Origin: Chaetorhynchus papuensis
Lineage: Eukaryota > Chordata > Aves > Passeriformes > Rhipiduridae
DNA: 64,000 nucleotides
Direction: 5' to 3'
Assembly (NCBI GenBank): GCA_013396525.1
Contig: VWYX01000086.1
Location: 310,001-374,000, forward strand
Made by a program: the position numbers and the translations under genes. Positions within the stretch are counted from its first letter, which is position 1. Every line of letters begins with the position of its first letter. The notes beneath the pieces were generated by a model. It was not told the DNA's origin. It was given only the letters and a program-made list of their open reading frames with translations, and searched no databases. Below, in pieces: positions 24,717 through 39,149 of this stretch.

Positions 24717-27700
24717 TTTGAGACCATGAGGTGAAAGATCCTAACCATGAAATTGCTGGGTAACTCATTGTCAGGCCTTCTCTCTACTCCTCTAGGAGAA
24801 AAAAAGAAATTGTCAGAAGATGTAGTTCCCCCCGATATTGTAGAGGATAATTGGGAATCTCCCTCCCAAATACCTGATAGAAAATCTTTTATGCTCCCCT
24901 TGCTCTAGGTCGGAGCACAAGTACAGGTTTATATGAGGCACAAGGAGGTCCTTTGGGTGCAGGGTAGCTTGGACAACCACAAGGTCCCATCTTGCAGAAA
25001 CCACATTTGCACATGTGTGATGAACTCAGCCTTGAGTGGAAAGCTCAGAAAATGGCTTCTCTATTATTTGTTCCATCTTTTAAGCCAAATTGGGCGTTGC
25101 CTTTTCACAGTAAGATCTTTTCGCCCCATTCCATGTCCCATTCTACCTTCAATAGCAATTTCCTTCATTATTTTATCTGCTAGCATTGTTCAAGATGAGA
25201 GTAGTTGGGCATGAAAGCCAGGAAAGGAGCTGCAGATGGATGTAACAGTGGTACAAGACACATGCAAACTAAACCTATTCTGCATCCTCTTATGGCCCTT
25301 AAAGACTACTGAAAGAGGGCCAGAAGAGGTCCCACAAGGCTCAGGGGCCTTTGGTGTATTCTTCATGCTTTTCCCACAGATAATTTGGAAGAAATACAGT
25401 GTACTTTTGCATGCCCCCAAAGTAAAATTACAACCAGCTGATAGAACTATCTCAGCAGCCATGAGAGTCAACTCAGAAAGGCAGGTTTTGTTGCCAAATA
25501 ACACAGATTGTTTATAATGAATATAAACAATTACACTGCTGACCAGATTCCCAGTACACTTCCATCTACAGAATATACAAAATACTGCTCTGGCACTGGT
25601 CTCTCAAATATTTGCCATATACTGAGCGCTTTCAATGAATGAAATTCAGTGGAAATGACACAGGGAATTCCACACCACACTGTTCTCATTGCCCAGCATT
25701 TTTGTTCCACATACTTACTTTTGCCTTTCCTATTATAATCCTCCAAAGCAAAATGCTTCTTGATTTACCATGATCTCCCCCTAATTCTTTGATCCCACAT
25801 TGATTTTTCTTGTCTTCTCATGTAACAGGTTTAACATTGGGCACAGACTAGAAGACAAGGGGAATTGTGGTAGCTCTTGCAGGTTTTTTTCTTACCTCTT
25901 TCTGTGTCACATCTCAGTGCAGATCCTGACAGCATGACCCATCTTTTCAAAGCTGAGACCAAGTGTAAACTGGTGCTAGTTCAGAAGAAAGGCTTTCCAC
26001 TGTAGCATCCATGCAAGTGGACTGAGCCTGGACACTGCCAGGTATTGATCTGAAAGCAGAAACTTCAGAGGTTTCTAGTGCACTGTAAAACTTAAACCCT
26101 CCTATGGGACAGTACTGAGGGAACTGAAGTATCCCCAACAAACAAGAAGAATCTTGCAAAAGAAAACTCCTTCCAAAGGTCTAGTGATAGAAATAGACTA
26201 CATATGATGTTAACACAGGTAATTTGCAAGAAAGTTCCATAAATCATCATTTCAATGGGTCATGAACTTCAAACTGTGCATTCAGCTCAGCAATTTCATT
26301 AGAGCAGAATAACCTTATTTCCATACAAAGAGCAGTCACGATGCTAGTTCTAAAGTAGCAAATTGTCCTTCTGTTTCAAACCTTATTAGTACTGTCACTG
26401 ACAGATACAGGGAAGAAAAAACAACCAAAACAACTGAGAAAAGTTGGCCTTTTCAGTGTTGTCCACAGAGGGGAAGTTCAAGAATGATGAAGACCATGGC
26501 ACACTCATTGCAGTTTTCTGTTGGAAAGGAATGTGTTTTTCTGGCAGAAGATAAGTTGCTTTAGTTATTACCGGACTCAAAAGCAAACTCTGTGTATACC
26601 AGTTTGGAGAACAACTTCCAGCAACTGCTTACAGATTTCAGTACTGTAGTCCCACATCTTTGAGGGGTTTTTTCCCCCTGGAAAGCCGCTATTGTCTCCA
26701 CATTGTGTTTCTTGTAAGAAACAAGAATTACTGTTACACACTGATGCAAGAGAGTTAAAAAAAAAGAAAGTGGTTTCATCAAACCGCTCCCCCCAGCTTT
26801 ATCATGAGTGTTAGGAAGACATCTGGATCGAAGCTGCATCTGTCTTTCCAGAAAGCTGTACCTGTGATGCTGCCCCATCACCTTACTGCTACCCCTCTCC
26901 TTGCCCATCTCCACTGGGGTCAGGCAGTCAGCAACAGGCCTGGAATTCCTGACTCTCCTCTCAGCTAAACTCACTCTTAACACTGAAGAGGTTCCCCAGT
27001 TTTCAGTTTTATTGAGTTCAGTTGTGCACTTACCAAAGCTCATGACACTGACACTGACTATCAAAACCAGGGCTGGGCCTGTGATGCTGTGATGAAAGTT
27101 TCAGGTGAAAATACAAACTCACTTGAAAACAATGAACTGCCATACAATATTAAGTGCCAACCTACCAGTCAAGTTATTTTCTTGGGCTCCTATAAAACTG
27201 CAAGGCCGTGAGTATAGCAAATATGAGAAAAACAATGATAAAGTGTGATACATTTGAGCCTGGCCTTGAAAATGTGCAGTTACTGCAGCTGTGGGTGCCT
27301 TACGCTAACTACATCCTGTTTATAAACAGCCAGCACAAAAATGTCACTTTTCTGATTTGAAGCCATTTGCTGTAGCCAAATATGCATTTCACGATAACAA
27401 AAGTGCCTTAGCCGGTTAGAACTCATTTCTCCCCCCCCAAATAAGCAGTAATCAGCTCAGCCTTTGGTGGCAGTGGCTCTGTTTGTATGTGCAGCTCCTG
27501 CTCTGAATATGCAGATGTCCTCACTGTCATTAGTTCCTGAAGTGCCTCTGCTCACCCTGCCTGCTTTAGCTGGTGTTTCCGAGCTGTTTGGATGACAATA
27601 ACACAGCTGAAGACAAAAAAGCAAACAAACATACCATGTCACAAATCAAATAAAGCTGACTGTTGAATAATACTGAGAAATATTAAGGAAGAGTGGTAGG

Positions 27701-28180
27701 AAAACAGCTCTTGCAGATGGAAGGGTCTTATGTAAGGACTGGATCAGGGTGTCTTTGTCCAGTGCCAGTAAGCCTGGTGGGAGTGCGTTTGCAGGGCTAG
27801 GTCTGAGTGTGGCACATCTCAGAAATGAAGTTTATTCAATGTATGTGCACAGGCTCTTGCTCTCAGTATAATAGTCTGCCTTCCCAGCACTGGCTGGTGC
27901 TATGCCTTCTATGTTGTTCTAGTTTATTTTTTAATAAAAGAGAGTTTAGCAGACTGCATCGTGTTCCAAAACTTAAATTCCAAAAAATGTATTTTTGTTA
28001 TTAAGAAAACCCTGAATCAGCAGTGCCATGTAGGCTTCTATGCAAGCTGCATGAGCAGGTTGTGAAGGGTGTGTACATGCTGATCTTGCAGAGATTTTCA
28101 TCTGAGTGTAACCCAGCTCTCTCTTCCCCCTCTCGCCCAGTAGTCTCAGAGAAGTGGTTGTGAACCCACAATATCAGTTA

Positions 28181-28230
28181 AAAAACCATTACTGTAGTTA
28201 AGGCATCACTTAACCACAGTAATGGTTTTT
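28181..28230. repeat. Near-perfect inverted repeat (21-base arms, 8-base loop)
   Basis: The left arm 28181-28201 and right arm 28210-28230 are reverse complements except at one position. The loop is GGCATCAC. In a - strand RNA the mismatch would be a G-U wobble, so that strand would fold slightly better. The flanks are ordinary. It could be a palindromic transposon remnant or a structured RNA. The stem is shorter than a typical microRNA precursor. Confidence 0.85.
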
Positions 28231-31200
28231 CTTTTCCCAGTTACCAGCCCAGTGTCAGAAATATCTCCACATTTATTCAGCAGAATGGTCTCCAGGACTT
28301 CTCCCTGTTTGTCTGCTAGGCTGTTATGGCTTTAAAACTCCATTAGATTTAAACAGTTGAGCAGGTGGTGAAGCTGCCTGCCTGACTTTGCCCAGAGAGC
28401 ACAGGGAAGAGGCACGTGGTGTGTTCTGCCAGCACTTACGGGGAGCAGGGGCTGGCAGAGGGGCAGTAAAAAGCAGCTGGGCCTGGAAATGAGCACCAGC
28501 ACGTGGCAGGGGATGTGTGTGCTCAGCCTGAGCCCCTGGGCCTGCCCTGGTGCTGGCAGCCTCCTCTGCCCCAGCAGAACCCAGCGCTGCCCAGGACGGG
28601 CTGGGTGTTGTGGCCGATCACGTCACAGGACTGGATGCTCTGGGCTCAGTCAGGAAAACTGCTCAGATCACTGATAATTCCAGTCTATGTCAGTGGGCCT
28701 TGAGTGTGTGTTCAAGGCTTAGCCATCTGCAGATGGAAGGGAACATGTCCAGGGAATTTAACTGAGCCACAGGACTTTGCACTGAAGCAGCTCCCAAACG
28801 CTCACACGCTCTGCTCCGTCCTGTCCTTCCTGGGCTGCAGGGTCTGACAAGCAGGTGGTAACAAACAGCTTGAGGAACTCGCTGCATCTGCTTTGTTAAG
28901 TGAGCATGTGTCTGAGCCCTGAACCCATCTTTCAATCAAGGAATAATAGGAAAATGTAATCCTGAAAATTGTATTTCTGAATGGGACCTAGTAAGGAATA
29001 GATGGACATGTAGGTATGGTTTAGAGTGAAATCAAAACAAAAAATCAGAGTGCTGTTAAAAGGTCCCATGGTGCTGAAAGCAATCACAGTTACACCAATC
29101 AATTATAAAGCTTGAAACTGGCCAATCTCCTTGTCTAGTTTAACTTGCAAGGCTGAATCTATCCTGAACAAAGAAGATCACCAGTAAACCAAAGAAAAAT
29201 CATGGTGAAACATGGATCCAATGTTCACATCTCCATCCCTTTCACTGGGCTAGGACAAGGGCGAGACTAGAAAAATACGGACTGTAAAATGCAATCTTAT
29301 CTTGCTACTCCCCTTTTAAGATTGATGAGTTATAAAAGCAATTAGCCAGAAATGTTTTTAAAACTTGTCAAATACATTATTTGACAAATATATTAATAAA
29401 TTGTGTATCTAGTAACAAACTGCATGAGCTCTGAAAACTACCTCATCATTTTAAAACAACTTGAAAATCTCATTTCATCCATTGATGAATCACCTGCCCA
29501 CATTAGCAATAAACTGGCACAAGTAAGACAGAGACATTTTTATCCTTCAAATCACATGAAGTGCATTTCAGGACACTTTGCTAAATTTAAGCAAAGGCAA
29601 AAAAAAGGCACGTGTATGTGTTTGGAGATAGCAGAGGCACACACATAGGTTTGGGCAATTCTCTACATCTGTGCAAACTCCCACTCTGGTTTCTCTGCAG
29701 GGATTCTCTTCTGCACAGGGAGTGGTGGAGGCCCACAGCTGAATCTCTCTCAGGTGATCCCCAGCTCACCTGCAGCTTCTGAACTGGGAAAAGACCCACT
29801 TAGTCCTTTAGACACCCAGCAAAAGAAATTATTGTAGGTCAAACTTTACATTCTTATCAGCAACTTCAGTCTCAGGAAGTCAGGCAGCTCCATGCAGACA
29901 GCTCATGCAAAGAACCTGTGTCACCTCCAGTAATCCAAATGTATCTCCTTAAGAAAGGGCCTTTCCTCCTCCCATCCAGGTGGCACACCTTGAGGCTGAG
30001 AAGCTCATTGCCCTCTCATTCCCCTTCTTCCCTCTGGTTGAAGTCTTGTCAGCAGCTGAATTTGATAAAAATGAGGAATTTAAAATCCGTATTTATTTAA
30101 CCCGTTGTGTAATTGCAAAAGTGCTTGTCCTGCACGTTTAACTGGCAGTGGCTTTCAGACCCGGTGGATGCTTCATCTGGCGACTGTTTTTTCCTCATAC
30201 ACTGCTCATGATGCATTGTCCCTTAATTGGGTTGAAATGAAATAAAGGGAGCCAGTGCAGTTCTCCGAGGTTGTGGACTCCTGTCGGTGTACTGGTCTGC
30301 AGTACCTGGCTGCTGTGCACTGCCAGGGGATGTGGATTGTGTGCTTGCTTTGGTGCCTGTGCAGCGTGTTCTGAGCTCCTGCTGGCTTCTCAGGCGGTTC
30401 CTAAGCTGTGGCCAAACCCAGCTTCACCAGGTACTTCTCCAAAAGAAAAGTTAAAGTCTCAGTTCCTTGCAGCCTAAAATGCAGCCATTCATGATACATC
30501 TCCAAGTCTTGGTGAGTTCATGCTGCTCCTGTTATCCACTGTCAGTAGGCTGATCTTGCTGTTGTGCATTTTTCTGCCGTGTTCTCACTGACATTTGCAG
30601 ATGAGATGGCTGCAAGTATGATGTCTGGGTGAGGGAGAAACAGTTCAGAGGGATGCAGTGGTTAGCACTAAAGTTTTGTCTGGAAAAGATTTGGATCTTT
30701 CCCACTAAGAAGGGAAAGAAAAAGGAAAAAAGAAAAAGTCCTTTATTCAAAATTAAATACCCAAATGCATGGCTTTCGGTGAAGAGAATGAGTGGGAACC
30801 CACTACTTATTTTCTGAGAAGTTTCTACAAAATTTCATACACAGAATGTCAGGTCTTAGCTGAAAAAGGAGCACAAGTTTTCACATCTTGAAGTCAAGGT
30901 ACACACTCCCTTGTTTTCTCCTGAGCATTGTTCCAGCTCATCTCTCTTCATTCACAAGAAGCCATACCATGTATTAATAGACACCCTGGTCTTGGAATTT
31001 ATTTTGCAGATTTTGTTACTGCCTCATAAACACAGAGCTTCTTTAAATTGACATCAAACTACATCACCATAAAATTACTGAAGCAATAGAAGAAAAAACC
31101 TACAGTGCTGCTACACCAAATTCTACTTCAATACTGTGCTGTTCTTCTGTGAAATTCATTGTCCTTGCAGGGATCTAACAGCTTTGCCATATTCTTTCAC

Positions 31201-34200
31201 TGGTATGAGTAGTCCAAAAGAAGCAATCACACCTTTACCAAAAGTTGATTTAATTTCCATGGGACTGTGGGCTCCAATCTAGTAGGACCATTTTAACTCT
31301 TTTTATATGCAGCCAGCACTAACTGCTGTTCTTTGCTACTTTTCACCTTAGACAGACATTTATGGCTGAGCAAAGTGGCTGTAATTTATATCTGAGCAAA
31401 GCAGGGCTCTTGATTTGGAGCACTTTCCATGGGTGTAAATGACAAGCCCAAGGCAGCAGCAAATGCAGCCCAGGAGGTACAGTCAGTCCTTTTCAGGGAG
31501 CTGGGGAAATGAGACTTTGATTGTGGTGATCTGTGCTGGGTGGATGTTGCAGGCTGTGTGACACTGTGCAGGAGAGGGGAATTGTCACTGTTGTAACGCG
31601 GGCGCGTAGAAAAACCACACGAGTCCAGGTCAGGAGAAAAGGTGGCAAAGCCCCCTTTAATGGCTTTTTTCCCGAGGTTTTTATATGTTAGTTCACAGAG
31701 TGAGCTGGATGGCATAAAGTAATTGGTTCTCTGGCCATCCACCCCTCGAGGGGGTTGCCCCAACTCTGGCACGTCCGTTCCCAAGTGTTTTTCTAGTTGA
31801 AGCCATAACAATCTGGGAAAAACAAGTGCAGGTGTGGATATTGATAAACACTGGTAACTTTGTTTTAGTTAAACATGCATGGGAAAGAGGGAGCTCTCAC
31901 AAAATACTAGAGAGCTGAAGAAATTCACTGCTGAAGCTCTGTCAGCATCTGCAGGGAATCTTGGTTTTGCTGAGCCATACAGTGCCCACGCTTGGTGTGT
32001 GACAGGGAGCAGCAGGCAGGGACCCCTGTGCCTGCCCCAGGTGGGAGCCTTTCCACGAGACTTCCTGCACCTCACTTGGAGAGGGGTTTGGGGATCCTCC
32101 CACATGTGCAGGCACAGACGATGTTATGACACGAGCACTGTGATTCTCGGTAAATAAACTGTTGGGAAATGGCAGTACCCAATTAAATGGCAATAAAGAT
32201 TTTGTTGTTTCAGTTTTATGCATGTTTTAAGACAAAATCTGTGATGAACTGCATTGTGTATGCTTGCACCAAAATAAAGAGGGTGGCATGGCATATAAAT
32301 AAGTTTAGCATTAGACTGGTATCTTTTTCAAATTATGACTCACTAACAGAATTTTACAGCAATTTGATTACAATTTTACTGCATGGAGGACTCTTTTGCA
32401 TCTGTTTCACAGATATCCACCTTTTAAATTTTATTTAATTTGTATTGATTTTTCCTGCACTTTCATAAGCAGGCATCACACATCTGAGCACACACAAAAA
32501 TGATTACTTAAGTGATGATTTAAAAATAATGGATGTACATTAGCACATGAATGATTAATTCCTTTTCGTGAGTACAAGCATCCAGGCTATGGCTGAGTAA
32601 AATATTGATGGTACAAAGGAAATGAGCTGTTTCTTAATTTAGTTTTGTTCTGGTAATGTGTAACTAATGTTGTTCCCTTCTAGCAGTATGCATTTAGTGA
32701 CCCTTTTAAATTTTAATACCTAGTGATAGCTAAACTAATAGTTTCATGGGACATATAAGACGAGCTTCTGAAAAGATGCAGGTAGAGTTTACGTGCATTA
32801 ATTTGAGACTGTAACACACATAACATAAACAGGTACTACAGAAGGACCTAGATAAAGTCTCTGCACACGGGCTGGCATTCCACAGGAAAGCTGAGGCTTT
32901 TTTTGTACAGGACACATTGAAAGGTAGACACCTGATTGTCATATTAATGTCATGAGCCTGTGGCATATGAGTCCCAGTTCACCGAGGACTGAGAGCGTAG
33001 GGATTTCTGTAGGATTTCCAGTCTGACACTGGAACAGAGCGAGACTGCAGGGCTGCTCTTACCACTTGGGCACGTGTTTGCTCTGAATGTAGGGGAGCCT
33101 GAGCACTGAGATTAACCTCTGCTGGACTCCTGCTGCTCCACTCAGAGGTACATTGTGGTTTCTCACTGTTCCATAGCTGTTGAGGTGTTTGTGGATGTTT
33201 TTGCCTGCACTACAGCACCCTGAGGTGTTTTCCCACATATTTGCTGCTAAATGCCCCAGTGGGGAGAAAGGCACTGAAAGCCAAGCATTGCTCACGTGGT
33301 CCTGCCCACACCTTCACTGCAGAGCATGGCAGGCCAGGCTCACCCATCCCAAAATTGAACCTGGTGCTGGTGGAACAGAGCAGGACGGGCTGGAAATCAA
33401 ACAGAAGCATTTCAAATAGTGCATAGATGTGTCTGGGCTGTGTAAGGACACAGGCTGATGTAGAGCACAGCTCCAGGCTTCGACATCCTCACATGGGAAT
33501 ACAACCTTGTTACTCAAGGTTGATATACAGACTGGATTGCTGGCACTGCCTCCCCCCTGCCCATCTGCTGGCATGGCACTGTGCCCACAGACTGGTGACA
33601 TGCCAGCCTTCATTTGAAGTAGGTGTCTTCTAACAATGGGTTTAGAAAGCAGCCTGTTGAAGACAGCAACTGACACTTCTTTCTTCAATAGGCTATTTTT
33701 GGAGTGGAAACACTTGCTGGCAGCAAGTGCAAAGGGCCTAAATCAGTTTCTGCTAGTCAGCTGCAAAAAAAAAAAAATCTCATTTGCTACAGTAACAGAA
33801 GGTTTGGGCTAAAAAGTGAAGGGATTGCTTCCATTTGCTCTTGCTGGCCTCACATGGGAGTGTTTATTGTGGATACGTAATCCCACTTTACCAAACTGCA
33901 TGGCAATTTGCAGGTGAGAAGGGAAAAGGAGGAAGAGGAACAGTGTATTGGTTTTTGAGAGAAGAAAGGGTGCTGCTTTGTTTAATTTTAAGCCATGATC
34001 CTTTGATATTTTCCACTGCTGCAATGGATATTATATGGTAATCCTGCCAGGACATTTTATATGTGAGGAGGAGTTTGAGGGTTGGCTCCCCAGGATGACA
34101 TTTGAAAAGTATAGTTCACTTTTTTTTTCTTTTGGCAGCTGAGAGAATAGAGGGACCTTCACTCAGTCCCAACAAAAAATCAACAGGCTTTCTGTCATCA

Positions 34201-37200
34201 GGTCTGTTTGAAAGGGTTTTGTAGGTCCTAGGGAAAACACAGACTCAGTCACTGTCAAAAGTTCATGGAGGGGTGCAGATCAGAGAGCAAGTTAACACAT
34301 GCAGCTCTCCCGAGTGCCGTTCTGGATACTGGACGCCTGAAACGTGGGCAGGGTGTAAAACCACATGGCTTTAAGAGCAGCCCAGATGGCCAGCAACCCC
34401 AGGAACACATGCACACGTGCTATCCTGATCCTTCTAGGAAGGATTTTGAATCTAAATTGTCAGCCTGACATCAGTGCCATGACATTAGTGATGGGCAGGA
34501 GTGATAGATGATCCACCTTGCCGAGAGCTCCTTGCCTGGGTCTGTAGTAAGAAGTCATGTGGCCTAACATCCCTCTTCTGACATGTCCAAAGCCCATCTG
34601 AGCCTGAGTCCTGGCAATGTGATGTGATGGGAGTCCAAGCTTGGCCATGACCTGATCAGCTCTCCAAATCCCCAGTCGGCTGGCTGAGCAGGGGACCGTC
34701 TGCTTTCTCCCCCTGTCTCCCTTTACTGTCTCCCCCTGCCTCCACTGCCGTGTTCCCCTGGCAGCTCCGGGCCTGGGGCAGTGCAGGGGGCTGGCCAGGT
34801 GGCAGGGAGCCTGCTGAGCCTGTGCTTCATGCAGCTGCTCTGCACATATGGGGAGTGTTGCTGTATGGTCTGGCTGCACGACAGGTGGAGACCTTTCCAT
34901 CCCTCTCTGGTTTGGTGCTGAGCTCTTGGTGCACATAAATGGGTAATAATGGCAGGGAGAGAAATGACCAAGTAGGCATTCTCTGCCAGCATGCAAAGTA
35001 CATGAGCACAGAATAAACAATCACTGAGATTCTTCTGAACGTGGGAAGCTATTCAGGCAGCATCTGAAGTACTCAGATAAAATATCCAAGTCTGAAACAG
35101 CTTTTGATAAGAAAGCTGAGAATAACCTGTAGTTATCTTTGGCTATTGGACAGTAGAGACTTTATTATAAAATGATTTATTTGCTATAACATGGCTGCTA
35201 AAATCCTGGCACCATTATGCAACTAATTAAAAGAAAAGTCAAATCTATAAAAGGAGCTGCAAAACTTTGACTGGAACCACAAATACTGTTTCTTCCATTG
35301 CTTCCCAAGTAGTGAACCACTTTTCATGCCCTCCTGTTCCCCACAAAGACACAGAAGAGACGAGATCTGTAGCTAACAGCGACAGCAGCTACGACTGCAT
35401 CACTCCAAGCAGCAGAAGGAGCAGAGTGCCTTCAGCAGTCTCTGTGATTTGCCAAGAATGAAGATATCATGGCTTACTCTTTCTTTGAGCTATGTCAGAT
35501 AATAGTGTTGGCATTCCTACCTGAGCCTGTTTTTCCAAGCCAAGCACTATCCAGAGTATTTAGTTATAACTTGATTATTAGTGGTTGTTGCTTTGTTGTG
35601 TGTTTTTGCGATGTCAGTTCCTCCAGTACGTGATGCAAATGGGAGATTTTGTAGGCTAGAATAGGTGCCACGGCTAATTTATATTGCCTTGGATCCAAAG
35701 TGCTTTCTACACTTTTGACCCCACACACCCCCCTCTCCTCGACCAAGCCTCCTCCCTTGACAGCTCCTTTGCATGACTGTTTCCTGCATGAGTTGTCACA
35801 GACAATGGTATTTCCCCTGACTCCGTGGAGCTTTGCATCACTCAAGATTAGTGGGCTGACATGCACAGTCATACGAGCAGCTGGCACACTGTGATCAGTG
35901 ACAGTGTGGGGGTGAAATGGGCCACCTATCTCATTGTCACCTACTGTCACCTCTGAGGTGAAAATGTGTCATCTTGCATCCTCCAAAGGAAAGCAGTAGG
36001 ATGTGTCCCTGGATCAGCAGCTTCCGGACACACTGCACATTTCAAATGTTGATGGGGGGAAGGAGCAACAGTAACTCCAAAGGATCAAAAAATCTGCACT
36101 CACTTTTGCCTCTTAATGTAGAGAACAGTAGAATAGAGAATATAGAGAGACAATATATAATATATGGAGAATAGTAATTGTGTGTGCTCACCTTCCATAA
36201 GTGGAAATTTTTCTTTTGCACTAACGTGCAAAGCCCAGAACAGAGGAAAGGAAACGTTTCATGGATGGCTCTGTCACAGCTACTCAACAGAAGGGATTTT
36301 GCAGCCCACAGCCAGCACAAGAAGGAACACTGAGGTACATCAAAGCTAAAAGTATTTTTTTTCAAACAAACAGTAATGTTAGGTAAGGCCATAAGTGTCA
36401 AAAAAACTAATTAAAAGTAATCACCTCTGCCTCAAGAACAAAATATCCTAGGCTGAAGTCAGATACTGAGATGTCAAGGGGCACACACTAAACAGAAACT
36501 TGAGGTAATGTGCCAATGCAGCAGCTCCTGTCATTACCGATTGTGTGTGTGCTATGGACTTTGTGTGTGTCACAGAGGTAAAAGTAAATAGCTGGATCAT
36601 CTTCCTTCTACCCTGGGATGAGAGCCTACCCCCTTGCTGGATAGGAGTGCCGTGTGGAAAGGCTTTATTTCAGAATTCACGCAGATACAAATTTGCAGGC
36701 AGTTTGTTTACCTTTCTATTCTTAGTAATTACTGGTATTAGCTGTTTTCTAAGCTCTCTCCCTACATCAGCCATGAATAATGTCTGTCTGATCCTCTACA
36801 ACTGTTTCACTGTCACCCAAATGAGGCAGGCTTTTGGCTCCTCAGTCCGTGTTAGGCTGGACAGCTGCTTGGCTGTGACAGCCCAAGGAGCTACCTCAGG
36901 CTTGCCCAAGGGGGATTCAGACTGTACTAAATTACATTCTTAGAGACTTATTTAAGGCCTTAATCCATGGAGTTATATTTGGTGGGACAGTGAAGGAGCG
37001 AGGTTTGTGTGTGTCTCTGTGTGTGTCTGTACATGCACACAAGTGTAATTGCTTGTTTTCTGTAGCACTAAAACCCCCATAACTGTAAAATGTCATCAGC
37101 TGCTACCCGTGGACTCACCTTTGTGTAGGACGTGATTGTTTGTGTACGAAGTCAAGCTGATTCATGTTGGATTTTATGGACTCTGGAATGAGTAACATGA

Positions 37201-39149
37201 TACAGATCTATAGATATACTAATCTGCTGGTATTTATAACCAGTGAGCAATTGCTTCACCCCTTTGCCAGTTTTGAGATGTGAGTTACAGTAGAAAGTAG
37301 CTTTACTGTAGCTCTGAGCTGTTTAAGAATGTGTGTGATTGGCTAAATTTCTATGGGAATATTTGATTTACCTTAAAGAAAACGTCGATCATGTCTTTGG
37401 TCATTCTTACTGATAGGGAGTAATTCTTCTTCTTGGTCAAGTCATAAAACACTTAGAATTCTGAGCCCAGTGAAGTAAATAGACAGATAAAATCATCTGC
37501 TCTCATCCTACATTATCTTGTAATTTACACATAAAAAAACAGTGAAATAATGGAATGTTTTCAGGCCTGTTCCTGTTCTGAAGGTCAATGGGTCTCCAAA
37601 GGACAACGGGGACTCGTCACGCAGAATCAATTACAGGATTAGGTAATCCCCTAAAATGGGACTGAAAAGTGATTTTGTGTAATAGAAGTTGCTATACATA
37701 ATATATAAATAGATAACATTAAGTGTCTTGTCATCTTGTGATTATATGCCATGAACACAGATTTGGTACTAATACATCTTTTCATCTGTCTATGCCTGGA
37801 AAAGGCAGCACATTTTACGATTAGTGAGGAAAAGTGTAGGTAAACACTGTGATGGTGAATCTGTACTGAGTAGCAGTATGACAAATGAAATTTTGAAAAT
37901 TAAAATTGTAGGCTGTGAGGAAGATCACCTATTAATCTTGGAAGTGTGCCATTAAATCTAATTACAGTATTTTGATGATACTACCTTAGATGTTTTGAAT
38001 TAATTCCCCATCAAAAGATGGGTGCTGTAAATCACCAAACTGAAAAGCTAATAATTGTACAGAAAACTGAGGTTTTTCTGTTTTCAGTCATTTCTGCAGA
38101 CATTTAAAGTGTCGAGGGGAGTGAGCAACACCTACTGCTCTGTACCTGGACCCAAAGGGCACCATGGCAATGCCTGCAGCTTGGCTTTGCTGTTGCCAGC
38201 TCTCTGCCCTGTGCAGCTGTCCCTCACTGGGATTATTTTACAAGGTTTTTCCTTAGCAAAGACCAGGGATTAATCATGTTTTCCTGTTGCAGTGATCTTT
38301 GCAGGAAAGTGCCATGGCCAGAGCCATTGGCCTGAAAGACTTGGATTCTCAAAGTTAAGCCTGATGGGGAGCTTACAGGCAGGAAAGACCAGTTTTACAG
38401 GACTGTGCCCAGTTGTGTTGAATCCCTTTTATTAGCTTTGACATACAGTCATCCACATTTTACTCTAGGCACATTTCAAGTTGTAAAATACACAGGACAA
38501 CACATTGCAAACGTTGTATCTGTGTCTCTGCTGTCTTTGCTGACATGGGGTTCTCTCTGCCAGCCCCACAGCCGCAGCAGAGGAGGAATTCCTGGCTTTC
38601 CACTGCCTCAGGTTCATCTGCACGGGATCCTGCAGGATCCCTGCTGGCTGGCCCATGCAGTATAGTGACAAAGCTTAAAAAAATGATTTGTTTTCCAGTT
38701 ATTTTTATTCATTACTGGCACATCTCCTCTGCCTCCCCAGAGTATAGATGGAGGAACTAGAGAGCCAACATACTGCATTTCAGCCAGACCTTCGCCTGAG
38801 AGCAGCTGTTAGATTTATCACTTAAATATTCAATATAGAGATGGTTCCGTGGGTTTCTCAAGGGAAACTGGTGTCAGATGATGGTGGGTGGTCATGAACA
38901 GCACTATGGACCCATTTCTTACACCAGCCAGAAAGCTAAATCACAGGAATGGAAGCACATGCACATGCTGATCCTAGACAGAGACAGGACAAAGCTGCCA
39001 GTTTGGGGTGCACAGCCCAGCATCAGCGTTAGCAAAAAATTATCACTGCACCTTCAAGTGACAGGCATACACCTTGAGAGATTTCTGCACATCCCTCTAA
39101 ATGAGGAGGCAGATTAGAACAATATAAAAAAGGGAACAATGATGTTGCT
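28231..39149. other. Noncoding, 28.2-39.1 kb
   Basis: Contains the solo LTR (31592-31810). The longest gap-free open frame of the window (186 codons, - strand, 34460-35020) is here, but its composition is that of noncoding GC-richer DNA and I recognise nothing in it. TG-rich stretches occur near 36545 and 37010. Confidence 0.65.
31592..31810 (-). mobile_element. Solo LTR of an endogenous retrovirus-type element
   Basis: About 219 bases bounded by TGT...ACA. Read on the - strand it begins TGTTATGGCTTC, has a TATA-like box (ACATATAAAAACC), an ATTAAA poly(A)-type signal shortly after, and ends CGCCCGCGTTACA. It is more CpG-bearing than its surroundings. No primer-binding site, gag/pol or second LTR is next to it, so this is a solo LTR left by recombination. 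I do not see a clear target-site duplication, so the ends may be off by a few bases or eroded. The family is not identified. Confidence 0.65.

Larger units (their letters stand above)
16017..28180. other. Noncoding, 16.0-28.2 kb
   Basis: AT-rich DNA with a TA-rich tract (16748-16809), poly-T (18562-18584), an 11-base perfect inverted repeat (19391-19415), an AP-1-type site (21605) and a SINE relic (24635-24716). Open frames at 25236-25517 and 26561-27064 show no family resemblance. I see nothing else. Confidence 0.65.

Noticed and set aside
25236..25517. 93-codon + strand frame with an acceptor-like site (TTTTCCCACAG) inside
   Set aside because: The opposite strand is also open for about 100 codons, the possible donor is poor, and no partner exon was found.
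26561..27064. 167-codon - strand frame
   Set aside because: No family resemblance, and a frame of this length is expected by chance somewhere in 64 kb.
28181..28230. Calling the hairpin a miR-451-like microRNA
   Set aside because: Only about ten stem bases are alike; the loop, stem length and flanks do not fit a standard precursor.
34460..35020. 186-codon - strand frame, the longest without N
   Set aside because: Rich in Cys, His and Pro as random frames in GC-richer noncoding DNA are; no recognisable domain, no clear promoter or splice context, and other frames are open over the same bases.
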